The notes under the pieces were generated by a model that worked only from the letters and a program-made list of their open reading frames with translations, made no database searches and had not been told where the DNA came from. From positions 186,001 to 250,000 of the forward strand of contig NZ_FOXX01000001.1 of the NCBI RefSeq assembly GCF_900115845.1: a stretch of 64,000 nt of DNA, read 5' to 3'. Position 1 is the first letter of the stretch. Every line of letters starts with the position of its first letter. This DNA comes from Priestia endophytica DSM 13796 (GTDB lineage Bacteria; Bacillota; Bacilli; Bacillales; Bacillaceae_H). The position numbers were made by a program, and so were the translations under genes. Positions 53,179-63,160 of the stretch are shown piece by piece.

Positions 53179-55947
53179 TTATGCTTCTTTAATTTCCATA
53201 CTGTCTACAATGCTTGCGCAACGGGTGCAAAGTGTTGGATGATTTTTGTTTTCTCCAACTTCTTTTGTCACTGTCCAGCAGCGTTCGCATGTTTCACCTT
53301 CAGCTTTTTCAACTGTGATCGCTACCTCATCAAAACGAGCTGCATTTTCAGGAGCTTCGTCTTTATTTCCAGCAATCTCAAGATCTGACACGATGAAAAT
53401 TTGTTTCAAGTCTTCTTTAATAGAAGAAAGAAGCTCTTTTGTTGTTTCGCTTGGATATAGTGTTACTTTAGCTGTTAATGATTTACCAATCACTTTTTCA
53501 TTACGAGCTACTTCAAGTGCTTTTAACACATCATCACGAAGCGTTAAGAAACTGCTCCATTTTGTTAAAAGCTCCTCTGCACCTTTTACAACAAACTCTT
53601 GAGGCATATCTGTTAGCTGTACGCTTTCTTCTTCTACAGCTGGGATATGTGCCCATACTTCGTCAGCTGTATGAGCTAAAATTGGAGATACAAGTTTTGT
53701 TAGGGCAACAAGAGAATCATAAAGAACGGTTTGAATTGCACGACGATCATGGCTGTTTTCTTCTTCAATATAAAGAATATCTTTTGCAAAATCCAGGTAG
53801 AACGAACTCATATCAATTGTGCAGAAGTTATGAACAGCTTGGTAAACAGAAGCAAATTCATAGTTATCGTAGCCTGCTTTTACGTTTTTGATGAGCTCAT
53901 TTAATTTCGCCATCATGTAGCGATCAACTTCACGCAAGTTTTCCATCTCAACGCGATGTTCACTTGGATTAAAGTCTGCTAAGTTTCCTAAAAGGAAGCG
54001 GAACGTATTGCGGATTTTACGATATACTTCAGCAACTTGTTTTAAAATCTCATCTGAAACGCGTACGTCTGCTTGATAGTCAACAGATGCAACCCATAGG
54101 CGAAGAATATCTGCTCCAAGCTGCTTCATGACTTTTGCAGGTACAACAACGTTTCCGATTGATTTACTCATTTTACGTCCTTGACCATCTAGAGCAAACC
54201 CGTGGCTTAATACGCCTTTATATGGAGCTTTTCCAGTTACAGCAACAGCTGTTGAAAGAGATGAGTTGAACCAACCGCGATACTGGTCAGAACCTTCTAG
54301 GTAAAGGTCTGCTGGGCGTACAAGGTCTTCCCTTTCTTCAAGAACAGCTTGATGTGATGAACCTGAGTCAAACCAAACGTCCATGATATCTTGTTCTTTT
54401 GTAAATTCACCATTCGGGCTTCCTGGGTGTGTAAATCCTTCTGGCAGAAGTTCTTTTGCTGTACGTTCGAACCATACATTTGAACCATGTTCTCTAAATA
54501 AGTTTGATACGTGTTCAATTGTTTCATCTGTAATAATAGAGTCGCCATTTTCTGCGTAGAAAACAGGAATTGGAACACCCCATGCACGCTGACGAGAAAT
54601 ACACCAGTCACCACGGTCACGCACCATATTATGAAGACGAGTTTCTCCCCATTTTGGCGTCCATTCTGTCTCTTTAATTGCATCTAGTAATTCGCTGCGG
54701 AAGTCTTTAATTGATGCAAACCATTGTGCCGTTGCTCTAAAGATTGTTGGTTTCTTCGTACGCCAGTCATGCGGATATGAGTGGGTAATGAACGATAATT
54801 TTACGAGTGCTCCAACTTCTTCAAGTTTATCAACGATTGGTTTGTTCGCTTTATCATAGAATAATCCAGCAAACTCGCCTGCTTCTTCTGTCATAACCCC
54901 TTTTTCATCAACAGGGCATAGTACTTCAAGTCCGTATTTTTGACTTACGATAAAGTCATCTTCCCCATGTCCTGGTGCTGTATGAACGCATCCAGTACCA
55001 GCCTCAGTTGTAACGTGCTCACCTAGCATGATTAGGGAATCACGGCCGTATAGTGGATGTGAAGCAGTGATATTTTCAAGCTCTGCTCCTTTTAGAGTGC
55101 GCACAACTTTGTACTCATCCCACTCTACTTCTTTTGTAAACGATTCAACAAGGTCTGAAGCAATAACATACTTGCTACCGTTTACTTCAACAATGCTGTA
55201 CTCAAGCGCTGGGTGAACCGAAATTCCAAGGTTAGCCGGCATTGTCCAAGGAGTTGTTGTCCAGATGACAAACTTCTCATCTGTTAGAACGCCTTTTCCG
55301 TCTTTCACATCAAAAGCGACATAGATAGATGGTGAACGTTTGTCTTGATATTCGATTTCTGCTTCCGCTAGTGCTGATTCACTTGAAGGAGACCAGTATA
55401 CAGGCTTAAGACCTTTATAAATGTAGCCTTTTTTCGCCATTTCACCGAAAACGCGAATTTGCTGTGCTTCATACTGTGGCTCAAGCGTTACATATGGATT
55501 TTCCCAATCACCGCGAACCCCAAGTGCTTTAAATTGTTCACGCTGTCCATCAATTTGCTGCCAAGCGTATTCTTCACAAAGCTTGCGGAATTCAGCAATG
55601 CTCATTTCTTTACGCTTTACACCTTTTTTCGTTAGAGCTGTCTCAATTGGTAAACCGTGCGTATCCCAACCAGGTACGTATGGAGCGTGAAAACCAGCCA
55701 TTGATTTATAGCGTACAATAAAGTCTTTTAACACTTTATTTAACGCATGCCCCATATGAATATCTCCATTTGCATATGGAGGTCCATCATGTAAAACGAA
55801 GAACGGACGACCTTTTGTGCGTTCCTGTACTTTTTCGTAAATACTCATTTCTTCCCATTTCTTCTGCATTTCCGGCTCGCGCTTTGGAAGATTACCACGC
55901 ATTGGAAACTCTGTTTTCGGCATTAAAAGCGTTTGTTTATATTCCAT
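53179..55947 (-). CDS. ileS: Isoleucyl-tRNA synthetase
   Basis: The 922-residue class I synthetase shows HIGH as HMGH ([10 protein letters not shown]), KMSKS, the editing domain with the [10 protein letters not shown] segment, and a C-terminal zinc site (CERCW...CTRC). This is the bacterial type 1 form, which is sensitive to mupirocin in general. The ATG follows TGGAGGTAAGGAA and the gene is preceded by a T-box leader. Confidence 0.98.
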   Translation of the reverse strand: MEYKQTLLMPKTEFPMRGNLPKREPEMQKKWEEMSIYEKVQERTKGRPFFVLHDGPPYANGDIHMGHALNKVLKDFIVRYKSMAGFHAPYVPGWDTHGLPIETALTKKGVKRKEMSIAEFRKLCEEYAWQQIDGQREQFKALGVRGDWENPYVTLEPQYEAQQIRVFGEMAKKGYIYKGLKPVYWSPSSESALAEAEIEYQDKRSPSIYVAFDVKDGKGVLTDEKFVIWTTTPWTMPANLGISVHPALEYSIVEVNGSKYVIASDLVESFTKEVEWDEYKVVRTLKGAELENITASHPLYGRDSLIMLGEHVTTEAGTGCVHTAPGHGEDDFIVSQKYGLEVLCPVDEKGVMTEEAGEFAGLFYDKANKPIVDKLEEVGALVKLSFITHSYPHDWRTKKPTIFRATAQWFASIKDFRSELLDAIKETEWTPKWGETRLHNMVRDRGDWCISRQRAWGVPIPVFYAENGDSIITDETIEHVSNLFREHGSNVWFERTAKELLPEGFTHPGSPNGEFTKEQDIMDVWFDSGSSHQAVLEEREDLVRPADLYLEGSDQYRGWFNSSLSTAVAVTGKAPYKGVLSHGFALDGQGRKMSKSIGNVVVPAKVMKQLGADILRLWVASVDYQADVRVSDEILKQVAEVYRKIRNTFRFLLGNLADFNPSEHRVEMENLREVDRYMMAKLNELIKNVKAGYDNYEFASVYQAVHNFCTIDMSSFYLDFAKDILYIEEENSHDRRAIQTVLYDSLVALTKLVSPILAHTADEVWAHIPAVEEESVQLTDMPQEFVVKGAEELLTKWSSFLTLRDDVLKALEVARNEKVIGKSLTAKVTLYPSETTKELLSSIKEDLKQIFIVSDLEIAGNKDEAPENAARFDEVAITVEKAEGETCERCWTVTKEVGENKNHPTLCTRCASIVDSMEIKEA

Positions 55948-56004
55948 TTCCTTACCTCCACTTTCTAGTCATTTCCTATAAACGCTCGTTACGGCATAAA
56001 AAAA

Positions 56005-56274
56005 GAAACCAACTCATCCCCATGAAGGGGCGAGAAGGTTTCCCGCGGTACCACCCTAATTGATTCGTTGACGATAGAAAAAAGTCAGCTCATCCTCTTT
56101 CACATTCTTAACGCGAATGAAACGCCATTGTTTACTATAAGTTCAACATGGAACTCCAGGGTGATGTTCATTTCTTTTTTGATATCAGGCTTACACCATC
56201 CCTGACTCGCTTGATCATAATTGAAAAGAAATTACTGTCCCTTTCTTCGTCTGTAGGGTAATCGAGCATTTTAT
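56005..56274 (-). promoter_or_regulatory. T-box riboswitch of ileS (isoleucine specifier)
   Basis: This occupies most of the 384-base gap between divIVA and ileS. In transcription order it has a stem I with the AGTAATTTC side, the GAACATCAC specifier side (56161-56169) presenting the ATC isoleucine codon at 56163-56165, the conserved AGGGTGGTACCGCGGG T-box (56042-56057) and a terminator (56005-56042) with a T run. Uncharged tRNA-Ile should favour the antiterminator. Confidence 0.95.
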
Positions 56275-56279
56275 TGAGT

Positions 56280-56309
56280 ATTATATGATAACTCTCCTCA
56301 AGATGTCAA
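56280..56309 (-). promoter_or_regulatory. Sigma-A promoter of ileS
   Basis: TTGACA (56304-56309), 18 bases and TATAAT (56280-56285) on the minus strand, both perfect hexamers, right after divIVA. Confidence 0.9.
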
Positions 56310-56331
56310 GATTTCTTCATAAGAAAGGCTG

Positions 56332-56841
56332 TTATTCGCCATTCTCTCCGTCAACATCCTCACCAGCTGCAACCATTTGGTAATCCATCATATGATCCCA
56401 GTCGTCGTTATCCAACATCTCAAGCTGTGCTTCAATAAGCATACGGAATCTTGTACGATATACTTTTGATTGCTTTTTCAGCTCTTCAATATCAAGCATA
56501 ATTTTGCGAGATTTAGCAAGAGACTCATTAATAATGCGATCCGCATTTTTCTCTGCTTCTTTAATGATAAGCTTTCCTTCTTTTTGCGCATTGCGTTTAA
56601 CGTCTTCTGCTGTTTCCTGCGCAATTAAAATGGATTTGTTTAGCGTTTCTTCAATGTTTGTAAAATGACCAAGCTTTTCTGTTAGTTCGTGAACTCGTTC
56701 TTCAATTTCTTTTTTCTCTCGAATAACTTGCTCATAGTCTTTAATAATTTGATCTAAAAATTCATTTACTTCATCTTCATCATATCCACGAAATCCTCTG
56801 TTGAATTCTTTATTGTGAATATCTAAAGGTGTTAAAGGCAC
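56332..56841 (-). CDS. divIVA: Cell division and polar localisation protein DivIVA
   Basis: DivIVA senses negative membrane curvature at septa and poles and recruits MinJ and sporulation factors. The 169 residues start MPLTPLDIHNKEF, with the membrane-inserting Phe17 and Arg18 in GFRGYDEDEVNEFL, followed by long coiled coils (30-70 and 75-140) and an acidic tail. The frame extends upstream but GGAGGTGGCTCTT places the start at the GTG at 56841. Confidence 0.96.
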   Translation of the reverse strand: MPLTPLDIHNKEFNRGFRGYDEDEVNEFLDQIIKDYEQVIREKKEIEERVHELTEKLGHFTNIEETLNKSILIAQETAEDVKRNAQKEGKLIIKEAEKNADRIINESLAKSRKIMLDIEELKKQSKVYRTRFRMLIEAQLEMLDNDDWDHMMDYQMVAAGEDVDGENGE

Positions 56842-56982
56842 AAGAGCCACCTCCATCAATTAAGTTCATAGTTAAATTTGTATATCTCACTACAGCGGTT
56901 TCGCTGTTACCAAATAAGGCTGATCTAAACTACACATTGTCATATTCAACATTTTACATCACATTCCTGCCTTATTTAACAA

Positions 56983-57759
56983 TTATTTTAGTTTACCAAC
57001 CGTTATTCGCCATTTTTCTTTCTTTGTCTTTCCATTAATGCTAACAACACGAGCTCGTCCATGCCCTTTTAAAGAAAGAGTATCTCCTTCATTACACTCA
57101 AAAGAAGGTTGTTCAAGTGTTTTCCAGTTCACTTTAGCATGTCCACCATTAATAAGAGTTTGAACTTTTTGCCGAGATATGTTGTGGATGGAAGAAAGAA
57201 CAGCATCAAGGCGAAGTGATGAAACCGTCGTTTCTTTCAGTTCTAATTCTTCTTTGTTATCCATTACGCTGCTTAGCGGTTTGGTTTGTAACGCTACAGA
57301 TGTTTTTCCCATTTTTAAAATGTTCATTTTTACAAAGGAAGACATCTCCCGAGCTACAATAAACTGAATCCGCTCTTCTCCAGCGATAATATCTCCATAC
57401 TTTGAACGTCGAAGTCCAACAGACATTAGAGTGCCAAGTACGTGCCGATGCTCTAGTGTAACAAACTTTGACGCGTACTTGACCTCAAAAAGTTCAAGCT
57501 CATAGTCTTCTTCACTTGGCTCATAATAGCTTGGAAATAAAAGAGCACGCTTTCTTTCTGCCCCTTCATAGCCACCAAAAAAAGAAACCTTTACGTCCCC
57601 TTCGCTTCCGATAATTGTATGCACAATCTCCTGTTCACGGGGATCTAAAAAGTCTGTGAGCTTTGGGCTATATTGATTTAATACTTGCCCTTGCCACTCT
57701 AACACAGCGTCAACGAACTCGTGCTCTTCTTTTCTGAAATGCTGATAAAGTTCTGTCAT
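56983..57759 (-). CDS. ylmH: S4-domain RNA-binding protein YlmH (RqcP)
   Basis: The 258-residue protein has an unassigned N-terminal domain with YEGAERKRALLFPSY and a C-terminal S4 domain (LDAVLSSIHNISRQKVQTLI, INGGHAKVNW). In B. subtilis this protein is RqcP, the translocation cofactor for alanine tailing with RqcH, which is also in this window. It lies in the ylmD-ylmE-sepF-ylmG-ylmH cluster, 25 bases after ylmG. The roughly 140-base gap to divIVA contains a small ACAGCG/CGCTGT hairpin. Confidence 0.94.
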   Translation of the reverse strand: MTELYQHFRKEEHEFVDAVLEWQGQVLNQYSPKLTDFLDPREQEIVHTIIGSEGDVKVSFFGGYEGAERKRALLFPSYYEPSEEDYELELFEVKYASKFVTLEHRHVLGTLMSVGLRRSKYGDIIAGEERIQFIVAREMSSFVKMNILKMGKTSVALQTKPLSSVMDNKEELELKETTVSSLRLDAVLSSIHNISRQKVQTLINGGHAKVNWKTLEQPSFECNEGDTLSLKGHGRARVVSINGKTKKEKWRITVGKLK

Positions 57760-57784
57760 TATACCACTCTGCTTGCTTTAAAAT

Positions 57785-58054
57785 TTATAAAAACATCAGA
57801 AACACTTGGTGCAATCCTATGCGAGCCAAATTTAAAACGAAAAACGCTACAATTGGTGAAATATCGATCATTCCAAGCGGTGGAATGATGCGTCTAAACA
57901 CTTCTAAATATGGCTCACAAATGCGCCCTAAAAACTGACCAACGGCATTTTCTCTCAAATTAGGAACCCATGACATTAATACATAAATGATTAAAGCCCA
58001 TGTGTAGATTTGAATCACATTATCTAAAATATTTAATATTAACAGAGCTACCAC
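57785..58054 (-). CDS. ylmG: YggT family membrane protein YlmG
   Basis: An 89-residue protein with two membrane segments ([19 protein letters not shown] and [17 protein letters not shown]) and the family motif [22 protein letters not shown] between them. The role in cell division is indirect, inferred from neighbours. The start is uncertain; the GTG at 58054 overlaps sepF by 7 bases, and a CTG three codons on sits at a more normal distance from GAGGTGG. Confidence 0.88.
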   Translation of the reverse strand: MVALLILNILDNVIQIYTWALIIYVLMSWVPNLRENAVGQFLGRICEPYLEVFRRIIPPLGMIDISPIVAFFVLNLARIGLHQVFLMFL

Positions 58055-58512
58055 CTCTTATTATTCGTTACTTGTTCTTCACCTACGTCACTAATTGCTC
58101 CTGTAACGTCAACGTTGTCTGGTGTGCATAGAAAAATATTCGTCCCTACTTTTTGAATATCTCCGCCTAATGCATAAACTGTTCCACTTAAAAAGTCTAC
58201 AATTCGCACGCCTTGATCGCGGGAAATACGCTGCAAGTTTACTACAACTGCTTTTCGATTTTTTAAATGATCTGTAATATCCTGTGCTTCCGCATACATT
58301 CTTGGCTCAAAAAGCACAACTTTTGAAGATTTTTGTACGCTTTGAAGACTGATAACATTTTGATTTTGGCTTTGAGTTTGCGTTTGCTGTTTCATCTCTC
58401 TTGGCTCTTGCTCCCTTGGTTCTTCTTCATATCTTCTTTGCTCATATTCTTCCTCTACATATTCATCTTCTTCAAGAGCAAAAAAGTTTTTGAACTTACT
58501 TTTCATTCCCAT
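58048..58512 (-). CDS. sepF: Cell division protein SepF
   Basis: SepF anchors and aligns FtsZ filaments at the septum. The 154 residues have an amphipathic N-terminal helix ([11 protein letters not shown]), a low-complexity acidic and glutamine-rich linker (about 15-60) and the globular domain with [21 protein letters not shown]. The ATG follows GGAGAGGTAGAGCA. It follows ylmE closely. Confidence 0.96.
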   Translation of the reverse strand: MGMKSKFKNFFALEEDEYVEEEYEQRRYEEEPREQEPREMKQQTQTQSQNQNVISLQSVQKSSKVVLFEPRMYAEAQDITDHLKNRKAVVVNLQRISRDQGVRIVDFLSGTVYALGGDIQKVGTNIFLCTPDNVDVTGAISDVGEEQVTNNKRW

Positions 58513-58529
58513 TGCTCTACCTCTCCTTC

Positions 58530-59207
58530 TTAAAATTCTTTTCCAACAAGCGAGGTTCCGATACGAACAAAAGTTGCGCCTTCTTCAACAGCTATCTCAT
58601 AGTCATTGCTCATGCCCATTGATAGCTCTGTGCAAGGTGCGGATGGAAGATTTAGAGCTGTAATTTTTTCTTTTAACAGTCGAAGTTCATAAAAGTAGTG
58701 TCTTAGCTTCACTTGATCTTCAATGTGCGGAGCCATTGTCATGAGGCCTATCACTTCAATTTTTTGAAAGTCTGACAGCTTCTGCACGAACGGAATAACC
58801 TCTTCTTTTTTTAAACCGTGCTTTGTTTCCTCATTCGATACATTGACTTGAATAAAGCATTTTAAAGGGTGTTCCGCTCGTTTTTCTATTTCTTTTGCAA
58901 GAGACAAACGATCTAATGAGTGAAGATAATCGATTTTATTAATAACATCTCTCACTTTACGCGTCTGCAGGGAACCAATAAAGTGCCAAACAGCTTCTTC
59001 ACCAAGCGTTTCATATTTGTCTAGAAATCCTTCATTACGGTTTTCTCCTAAATGAACCACGCCAGCGTCTAGCGCTTTTTGAGCTGTTTCTTTTGAAACA
59101 TACTTTGTCACAGCAACGAGTTTTACTTCGTCAATGTTTCGGTTAGCGCGCTCACACGCTGCCTTTATTTTGCTATGTATATGTGCGGCATTTTGTGCAA
59201 CGTTCAC
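58530..59207 (-). CDS. ylmE: Pyridoxal phosphate homeostasis protein YlmE (YggS family)
   Basis: A 225-residue PLP-binding barrel with the lysine motif [30 protein letters not shown] and [15 protein letters not shown], which binds the cofactor phosphate. The family keeps free pyridoxal phosphate in balance. It overlaps ylmD by 4 bases. Confidence 0.95.
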   Translation of the reverse strand: MNVAQNAAHIHSKIKAACERANRNIDEVKLVAVTKYVSKETAQKALDAGVVHLGENRNEGFLDKYETLGEEAVWHFIGSLQTRKVRDVINKIDYLHSLDRLSLAKEIEKRAEHPLKCFIQVNVSNEETKHGLKKEEVIPFVQKLSDFQKIEVIGLMTMAPHIEDQVKLRHYFYELRLLKEKITALNLPSAPCTELSMGMSNDYEIAVEEGATFVRIGTSLVGKEF

Positions 59208-60034
59208 AGGCTGACACTCTCCTTATATCCAATAAAACTAAACATTCTTCCTGTTTTTCCTTCATCACGGCGATGTGAAAAAAATGTTTCACTTTCACAG
59301 CTTGTACAGCGTGAGGAAAGAAGAATATTTTCTTCTGCAATTCCTGCTTGTAAAAGCAGATGCTTGTTCACTTTTTGCAAGTTCAGCGTATACTGACCTT
59401 TTTCAACTTCATTATACGCACTTCCTGCCCTATCATCTAGCACCGTTTTTACTAAATCAATAACTTCATCATTTACAATATAGCAACATTCGCCAATTGA
59501 TGGTCCGATAGTAACAAAAATCTCACTCTCTAGTATTCCTTCACTTTTAAAAGAGGAAATCATCTCTCCTGCAATGTTTCCAACTGTACCACGCCATCCT
59601 GCATGAGCAAGGCCAATACAGTGATAATTCGGAGCTATAAAATATAGCGGCACACAGTCTGCGAAACAAAGCGAAAGTAAAATTGATGGATCTTTTGTAT
59701 AAATACCATCACATTTTGCGATGCCGTCACTGTAGCTTTGTGTTCCTTTGCCTTTATCATTCATCGTTACTTTCTGAATATTTGTGCCATGAACTTGTTC
59801 TGCACATACCCAGCTTTCGAGTGGAAATGACAATTGTTCTGCTACAATATGACGATTTCTAACAACGTCTTTTGCACTATCATTCACATGTAGACCAAGA
59901 TTTAAGCTCTCATAAGGGGGAGAACTTACTCCACCCTTTTTTGTTGTAAATCCAGCCGTTAAGTTGGCATACTTACTTTCCCACGGCTCTAACGATAAAA
60001 GGGTTTCTTTCTTACTTTTTACAAACGGTTCCAT
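59204..60034 (-). CDS. ylmD: Peptidoglycan editing factor PgeF family protein (YlmD)
   Basis: A 276-residue protein of the DUF152/laccase-like family with CFADCVPLYFI, LAHAGWRGT and CCYIVNDEV, which hold the metal-binding histidine and cysteines. Related enzymes act on purine nucleosides or correct peptidoglycan stems, so the substrate is open. First gene of the ylmD-ylmE-sepF-ylmG-ylmH cluster with its own promoter. Confidence 0.92.
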   Translation of the reverse strand: MEPFVKSKKETLLSLEPWESKYANLTAGFTTKKGGVSSPPYESLNLGLHVNDSAKDVVRNRHIVAEQLSFPLESWVCAEQVHGTNIQKVTMNDKGKGTQSYSDGIAKCDGIYTKDPSILLSLCFADCVPLYFIAPNYHCIGLAHAGWRGTVGNIAGEMISSFKSEGILESEIFVTIGPSIGECCYIVNDEVIDLVKTVLDDRAGSAYNEVEKGQYTLNLQKVNKHLLLQAGIAEENILLSSRCTSCESETFFSHRRDEGKTGRMFSFIGYKESVSL

Positions 60035-60059
60035 TTATTATCAATCCACACTTCCCCTT

Positions 60060-60088
60060 ATTATAAGCATAGCTTTTTCTCATTGTAA
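60060..60088 (-). promoter_or_regulatory. Promoter of the ylmD cluster
   Basis: TTACAA (60083-60088), 17 bases and a perfect TATAAT (60060-60065) on the minus strand, between ylmC and ylmD. The -35 is weak. Confidence 0.6.
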
Positions 60089-60124
60089 CACAGTTTGTTA
60101 TCATCTGTTGACTAAAAAAGCGCT

Positions 60125-60382
60125 CTATTCACTAGGAAATTCAGAAGCTTTTTTGTAGCGAACTAAAATAACATCTGAGCCAATTTTTACTATACTTCGC
60201 CATGGAATAACAATTTCCTCTTCTTTTGTAAACATGCTTAACATCCGATTTGAACTTTGAATAATAATCGAATAGATTTTTCCTGTTGAAACGTCAATAT
60301 CCACATCCCCAATGTTCCCTAACCGCTTTCCATCTGATACGTTCACAACGTCTTTTGCCTGAAATTCTGAGATTCGGATCAT
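60125..60382 (-). CDS. ylmC: PRC-barrel protein YlmC (YmxH family)
   Basis: An 85-residue PRC-barrel domain (MIRISEFQAKDVVNVSDGKR, GDVDIDVSTGKI, EEIVIPWRSIVKIG) related to sporulation proteins YlmC and YmxH; no defined activity. The ATG at 60382 follows GGGGAGAAAGAG and an upstream extension was rejected. It lies between the sigG terminator and ylmD. A TATAAT on the minus strand stands upstream, but the -35 is unclear. Confidence 0.9.
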   Translation of the reverse strand: MIRISEFQAKDVVNVSDGKRLGNIGDVDIDVSTGKIYSIIIQSSNRMLSMFTKEEEIVIPWRSIVKIGSDVILVRYKKASEFPSE

Positions 60383-60453
60383 CTCTTTCTCCCCTTTATA
60401 CACTTTTTATTATATATATGGGACGCGTTGTAAAAACAGAAGTTAATCCGATA

Positions 60454-60489
60454 AAAAAAGCGGTTAAGACTAGTCTTAACCGCTTTTTT
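60454..60489 (-). terminator. Terminator after sigG
   Basis: The perfect 22-base palindrome at 60461-60482 (CGGTTAAGACT on both strands), extended by A and T runs to about 36 bases, follows the sigG stop by 5 bases. Confidence 0.92.
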
Positions 60490-60493
60490 GCGC

Positions 60494-61273
60494 TTAGTTC
60501 TGAATATTTTTGTTCATTTGTTTAATAGCTGCTTTTTCGAGCCTTGAAACTTGAGCTTGTGATATCCCAATTTCCTCAGCAACTTCCATTTGGGTTTTCC
60601 CTTGAAAAAACCGTTTGCGCAAAATCAATTTTTCACGCTCGTTTAATCTTCTCATTCCTTCTTTAAGGGCAATTTCTTCAATCCAGCTTGTATCTTTGTT
60701 ACGATCATCACTAAGCTGATCCATTACATAGATTGGGTCGCCCCCATCATTATAAATTGGCTCAAATAGCGAGACAGGATCTTGAATCGCGTCAAGGGCA
60801 AAAACAATTTCTTCGTGTGAAACATCGAGCACTTTTGCAATTTCTTCTGCTGTTGGTTCTTTAGAAGTTTCACCAATGATTTTCTCTCTCACTTGCAACG
60901 CTTTATACGCAATATCACGCAGTGATCTTGAAACCCGTATCGGATTATTATCGCGCAGGTAGCGACGAATCTCCCCGATAATCATCGGTACGGCATATGT
61001 GGAAAATTTAACGTTTTGGCTAAGATCAAAATTATCAATAGATTTCATGAGACCGATGCATCCAACTTGAAACAAATCGTCGACATATTCGCCACGATTG
61101 TTAAACCGTTGAATGACGCTTAGCACAAGGCGCAAATTTCCGTTTACGAGCGTTTCTCTAGCGCTAGTATCACCGCTTTGCATGCTTTTAAAAAGCTTGC
61201 GCATTTCTTCATTTTTTAGTACAGGTAGTTTTGCAGTATCAACGCCGCATATTTCTACTTTGTTTCTTGCCAA
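60494..61273 (-). CDS. sigG: Sporulation sigma factor SigG (forespore)
   Basis: Sigma-G runs late forespore transcription. The 259 residues start at ARNKVEICGVDTAKLPVL and have sigma region 2 (DDLFQVGCIGLMKSIDNFD, YAVPMIIGEIRRYLRD) and region 4 (KTQMEVAEEIGISQAQVSRLEK). The frame runs 42 codons further upstream, but AGGAGGGTCACCA leads to a TTG at 61273, matching the relatives. The ribosome binding site is inside a hairpin, and a sigma-F-type promoter lies just before. Confidence 0.97.
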   Translation of the reverse strand: MARNKVEICGVDTAKLPVLKNEEMRKLFKSMQSGDTSARETLVNGNLRLVLSVIQRFNNRGEYVDDLFQVGCIGLMKSIDNFDLSQNVKFSTYAVPMIIGEIRRYLRDNNPIRVSRSLRDIAYKALQVREKIIGETSKEPTAEEIAKVLDVSHEEIVFALDAIQDPVSLFEPIYNDGGDPIYVMDQLSDDRNKDTSWIEEIALKEGMRRLNEREKLILRKRFFQGKTQMEVAEEIGISQAQVSRLEKAAIKQMNKNIQN

Positions 61274-61280
61274 TGGTGAC

Positions 61281-61294
61281 CCTCCTATCAGGAG
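61281..61294 (-). promoter_or_regulatory. Hairpin covering the sigG ribosome binding site
   Basis: On the minus strand CTCCT-GAT-AGGAG folds back so that the AGGAGG of sigG (61281-61286) lies in the paired arm, reducing translation. A similar leader hairpin is known to dampen sigG translation in B. subtilis. The start codon is also a weak TTG. Confidence 0.7.
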
Positions 61295-61309
61295 ATGATG
61301 TTCAAAATT

Positions 61310-61338
61310 CAGTATCTCCTTGAAAGGAAAAAATATGC
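61310..61338 (-). promoter_or_regulatory. Sigma-F/sigma-G promoter of sigG
   Basis: GCATA (61334-61338), 14 bases and GGAGATACTG (61310-61319) on the minus strand, 9 of 10 bases of the sigma-F pattern GGNRANAMTW. sigG is known to be switched on by sigma-F and then by itself. Confidence 0.7.
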
Positions 61339-61435
61339 ACGCGGGGATGGTACGAAAAATGAGAACAAAGAGCAAAAGGGCATCGTATATACATTTCATT
61401 GTTTTTATTTCTAAATTTCAAAATATTAAAAGAAA

Positions 61436-61462
61436 AGCGAGAAGGCTTAATTCCTTCTCGCT
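61436..61462 (-). terminator. Terminator overlapping the sigE stop codon
   Basis: A perfect 10-bp stem AGCGAGAAGG/CCTTCTCGCT with a 7-base loop and TTTCTTTT on the minus strand begins within the sigE stop codon and separates sigE from sigG. Some read-through is likely, since spoIIGA-sigE-sigG read-through is known in B. subtilis. Confidence 0.8.
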
Positions 61463-62180
61463 ACACCATTTTATTAAATTCTTTTTGCAATCTTTTAATT
61501 ATCCGCTTCTCAAGTCTTGAAATATAGGACTGTGAAATTCCCAGCATATCAGCAACGTCTTTTTGAGTTTTCTCTTCATCTCCTCTTAAACCAAAGCGAA
61601 GTTCCATAATTTGTTTTTCTCGATCAGTTAATTGATGAAGAGCTTTTAAAAGCAGTTTCCGATCAACTGTTGCTTCCAAATCCTTTGTAATAATATCATC
61701 TTCTGTTCCTAAAATATCAGAGAGAAGAAGCTCATTACCGTCCCAATCAATATTTAATGGTTCATCAAACGATACTTCTGAACGAAGCTTATTATTGCGT
61801 CGCAAATACATAAGAATTTCGTTTTCAATACAGCGTGAAGCATATGTGGCAAGCTTGATTTTCTTTTCGGGATTAAATGTGTTAACTGCTTTAATAAGGC
61901 CAATTGTCCCAATGCTTATTAAGTCTTCAATATTTATCCCCGTATTTTCAAATTTACGAGCAATATACACAACAAGCCGCAAGTTACGTTCAATAAGAAT
62001 CGAACGGGCTGCTTCATCTCCATTCGGAAGCTTTGTAAGCAAAACAGCTTCTTCTTCCTTAGAAAGTGGAGGCGGTAGTGCTTCGCTTCCCCCAATATAG
62101 TATACTTCATCCGTTTTTAAACCAAGCTTAATTAAGAGTTTGTACCACCATAATCGCAAGCGAATTTTATATGTAGCCAT
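61461..62180 (-). CDS. sigE: Sporulation sigma factor SigE precursor (mother cell)
   Basis: Pro-sigma-E of 239 residues. A membrane-binding pro-sequence is cut by SpoIIGA between Tyr27 and Tyr28 (TDEVYYIGG); the mature part has region 2 ([18 protein letters not shown]) and region 4 ([22 protein letters not shown]). The ATG at 62180 follows AAGGGGCAGAAAA; the longer frame overlaps spoIIGA. It follows spoIIGA by 25 bases. Confidence 0.97.
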   Translation of the reverse strand: MATYKIRLRLWWYKLLIKLGLKTDEVYYIGGSEALPPPLSKEEEAVLLTKLPNGDEAARSILIERNLRLVVYIARKFENTGINIEDLISIGTIGLIKAVNTFNPEKKIKLATYASRCIENEILMYLRRNNKLRSEVSFDEPLNIDWDGNELLLSDILGTEDDIITKDLEATVDRKLLLKALHQLTDREKQIMELRFGLRGDEEKTQKDVADMLGISQSYISRLEKRIIKRLQKEFNKMV

Positions 62181-62205
62181 TTTTCTGCCCCTTTCTTCTC
62201 TCAAA

Positions 62206-63117
62206 TTAAGAAACGTTTGATACAACAATCATTTTTGGATGAACAATACACTCGTACGCTTTTTCAGGTGAAAGCTCGACAGGACTTATGCCAACGAGCA
62301 CTCGTTTTACTTTCATTTCTTCATCTTGATATTGAAATGTTACAAAGTCAGGCTTTAAAGCTAACAACAGCTGACTCGAACTACCAACACTTCTGTACGG
62401 AACAAAGCGAATACGGTTTGTCCATTCTACAGGTAGTTCATCATAAAGATGATCTTCATCAAGACTTGATGTTAACTCAAGAAGCTTCGAAGGTACAATT
62501 TCACTCATTAGCTCTTTTACAGCAATCATAACAGGCGTTTTTGTCAACGGCTCTGTAAGCTGGTTTCCGCTGTCAATCAGCCCTTTTGCCTCTACTCTTT
62601 GTCCATTAATATGAATTGTCACTGGAATCAATTCATCATAAAGCACTTTTCTCGTTTGCAATCCTTCCACTCTCTTTTTGGAAAAATAAAAAAGAACAGG
62701 GAATGTGAGAACAATAAAAACCCAACTTACAGGATCTCCAAAGCTTGCTGAGTGAGGAGCTGCAGCAGCTTGGAAAATAAGCGTGTCTGAGAACATAAAG
62801 TGAAGACCCATCAATCCTCCTCCAACCGTAAAAGTAGCAAAATAGAATGTTAATAAACTCTCAATCAAGTAGCGGAGGCGAACGAAACCAAAAGCAACAA
62901 GTACCATTACAACCGAAAAAGCGAGTTTTCCTCCATAGTGTTCTACAAAAGGAGCTACATCTGTAAACAAAAGAATGACAATCAATGATCCAATAAAAGC
63001 TCCAAGAAGCAATCTCCACCATTTAAATGGCCTCTTTAAAAGAACCGCACAAAGCAGCAGAAGTAGCGCATCAAATAGAAAGTTTAGTAGCCATATTAAA
63101 TCAAGATAAATGGCCAA
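62206..63117 (-). CDS. spoIIGA: Sporulation sigma-E processing peptidase SpoIIGA
   Basis: An integral membrane aspartic protease that activates pro-sigma-E. The 303-residue protein has five membrane segments in the first half and a cytosolic half with the catalytic GLIDSGNQL motif (Asp182) and TKTPVM. The start is a TTG at 63117, since [12 protein letters not shown] corresponds to the family N terminus; the upstream 22 codons were rejected. The ribosome binding site AGGGAGGAG is 10 bases away. Confidence 0.93.
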   Translation of the reverse strand: MAIYLDLIWLLNFLFDALLLLLCAVLLKRPFKWWRLLLGAFIGSLIVILLFTDVAPFVEHYGGKLAFSVVMVLVAFGFVRLRYLIESLLTFYFATFTVGGGLMGLHFMFSDTLIFQAAAAPHSASFGDPVSWVFIVLTFPVLFYFSKKRVEGLQTRKVLYDELIPVTIHINGQRVEAKGLIDSGNQLTEPLTKTPVMIAVKELMSEIVPSKLLELTSSLDEDHLYDELPVEWTNRIRFVPYRSVGSSSQLLLALKPDFVTFQYQDEEMKVKRVLVGISPVELSPEKAYECIVHPKMIVVSNVS

Positions 63118-63160
63118 CTCTGTTCCACTCCTCCCTCTTATTCTTCTTTTGTTATGAATT

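Noticed and set aside
61274-61399. 42-codon N-terminal extension of sigG
   Set aside because: The extension overlaps the sigma-F-type promoter and leader hairpin, is not in relatives, and AGGAGG marks the TTG at 61273.
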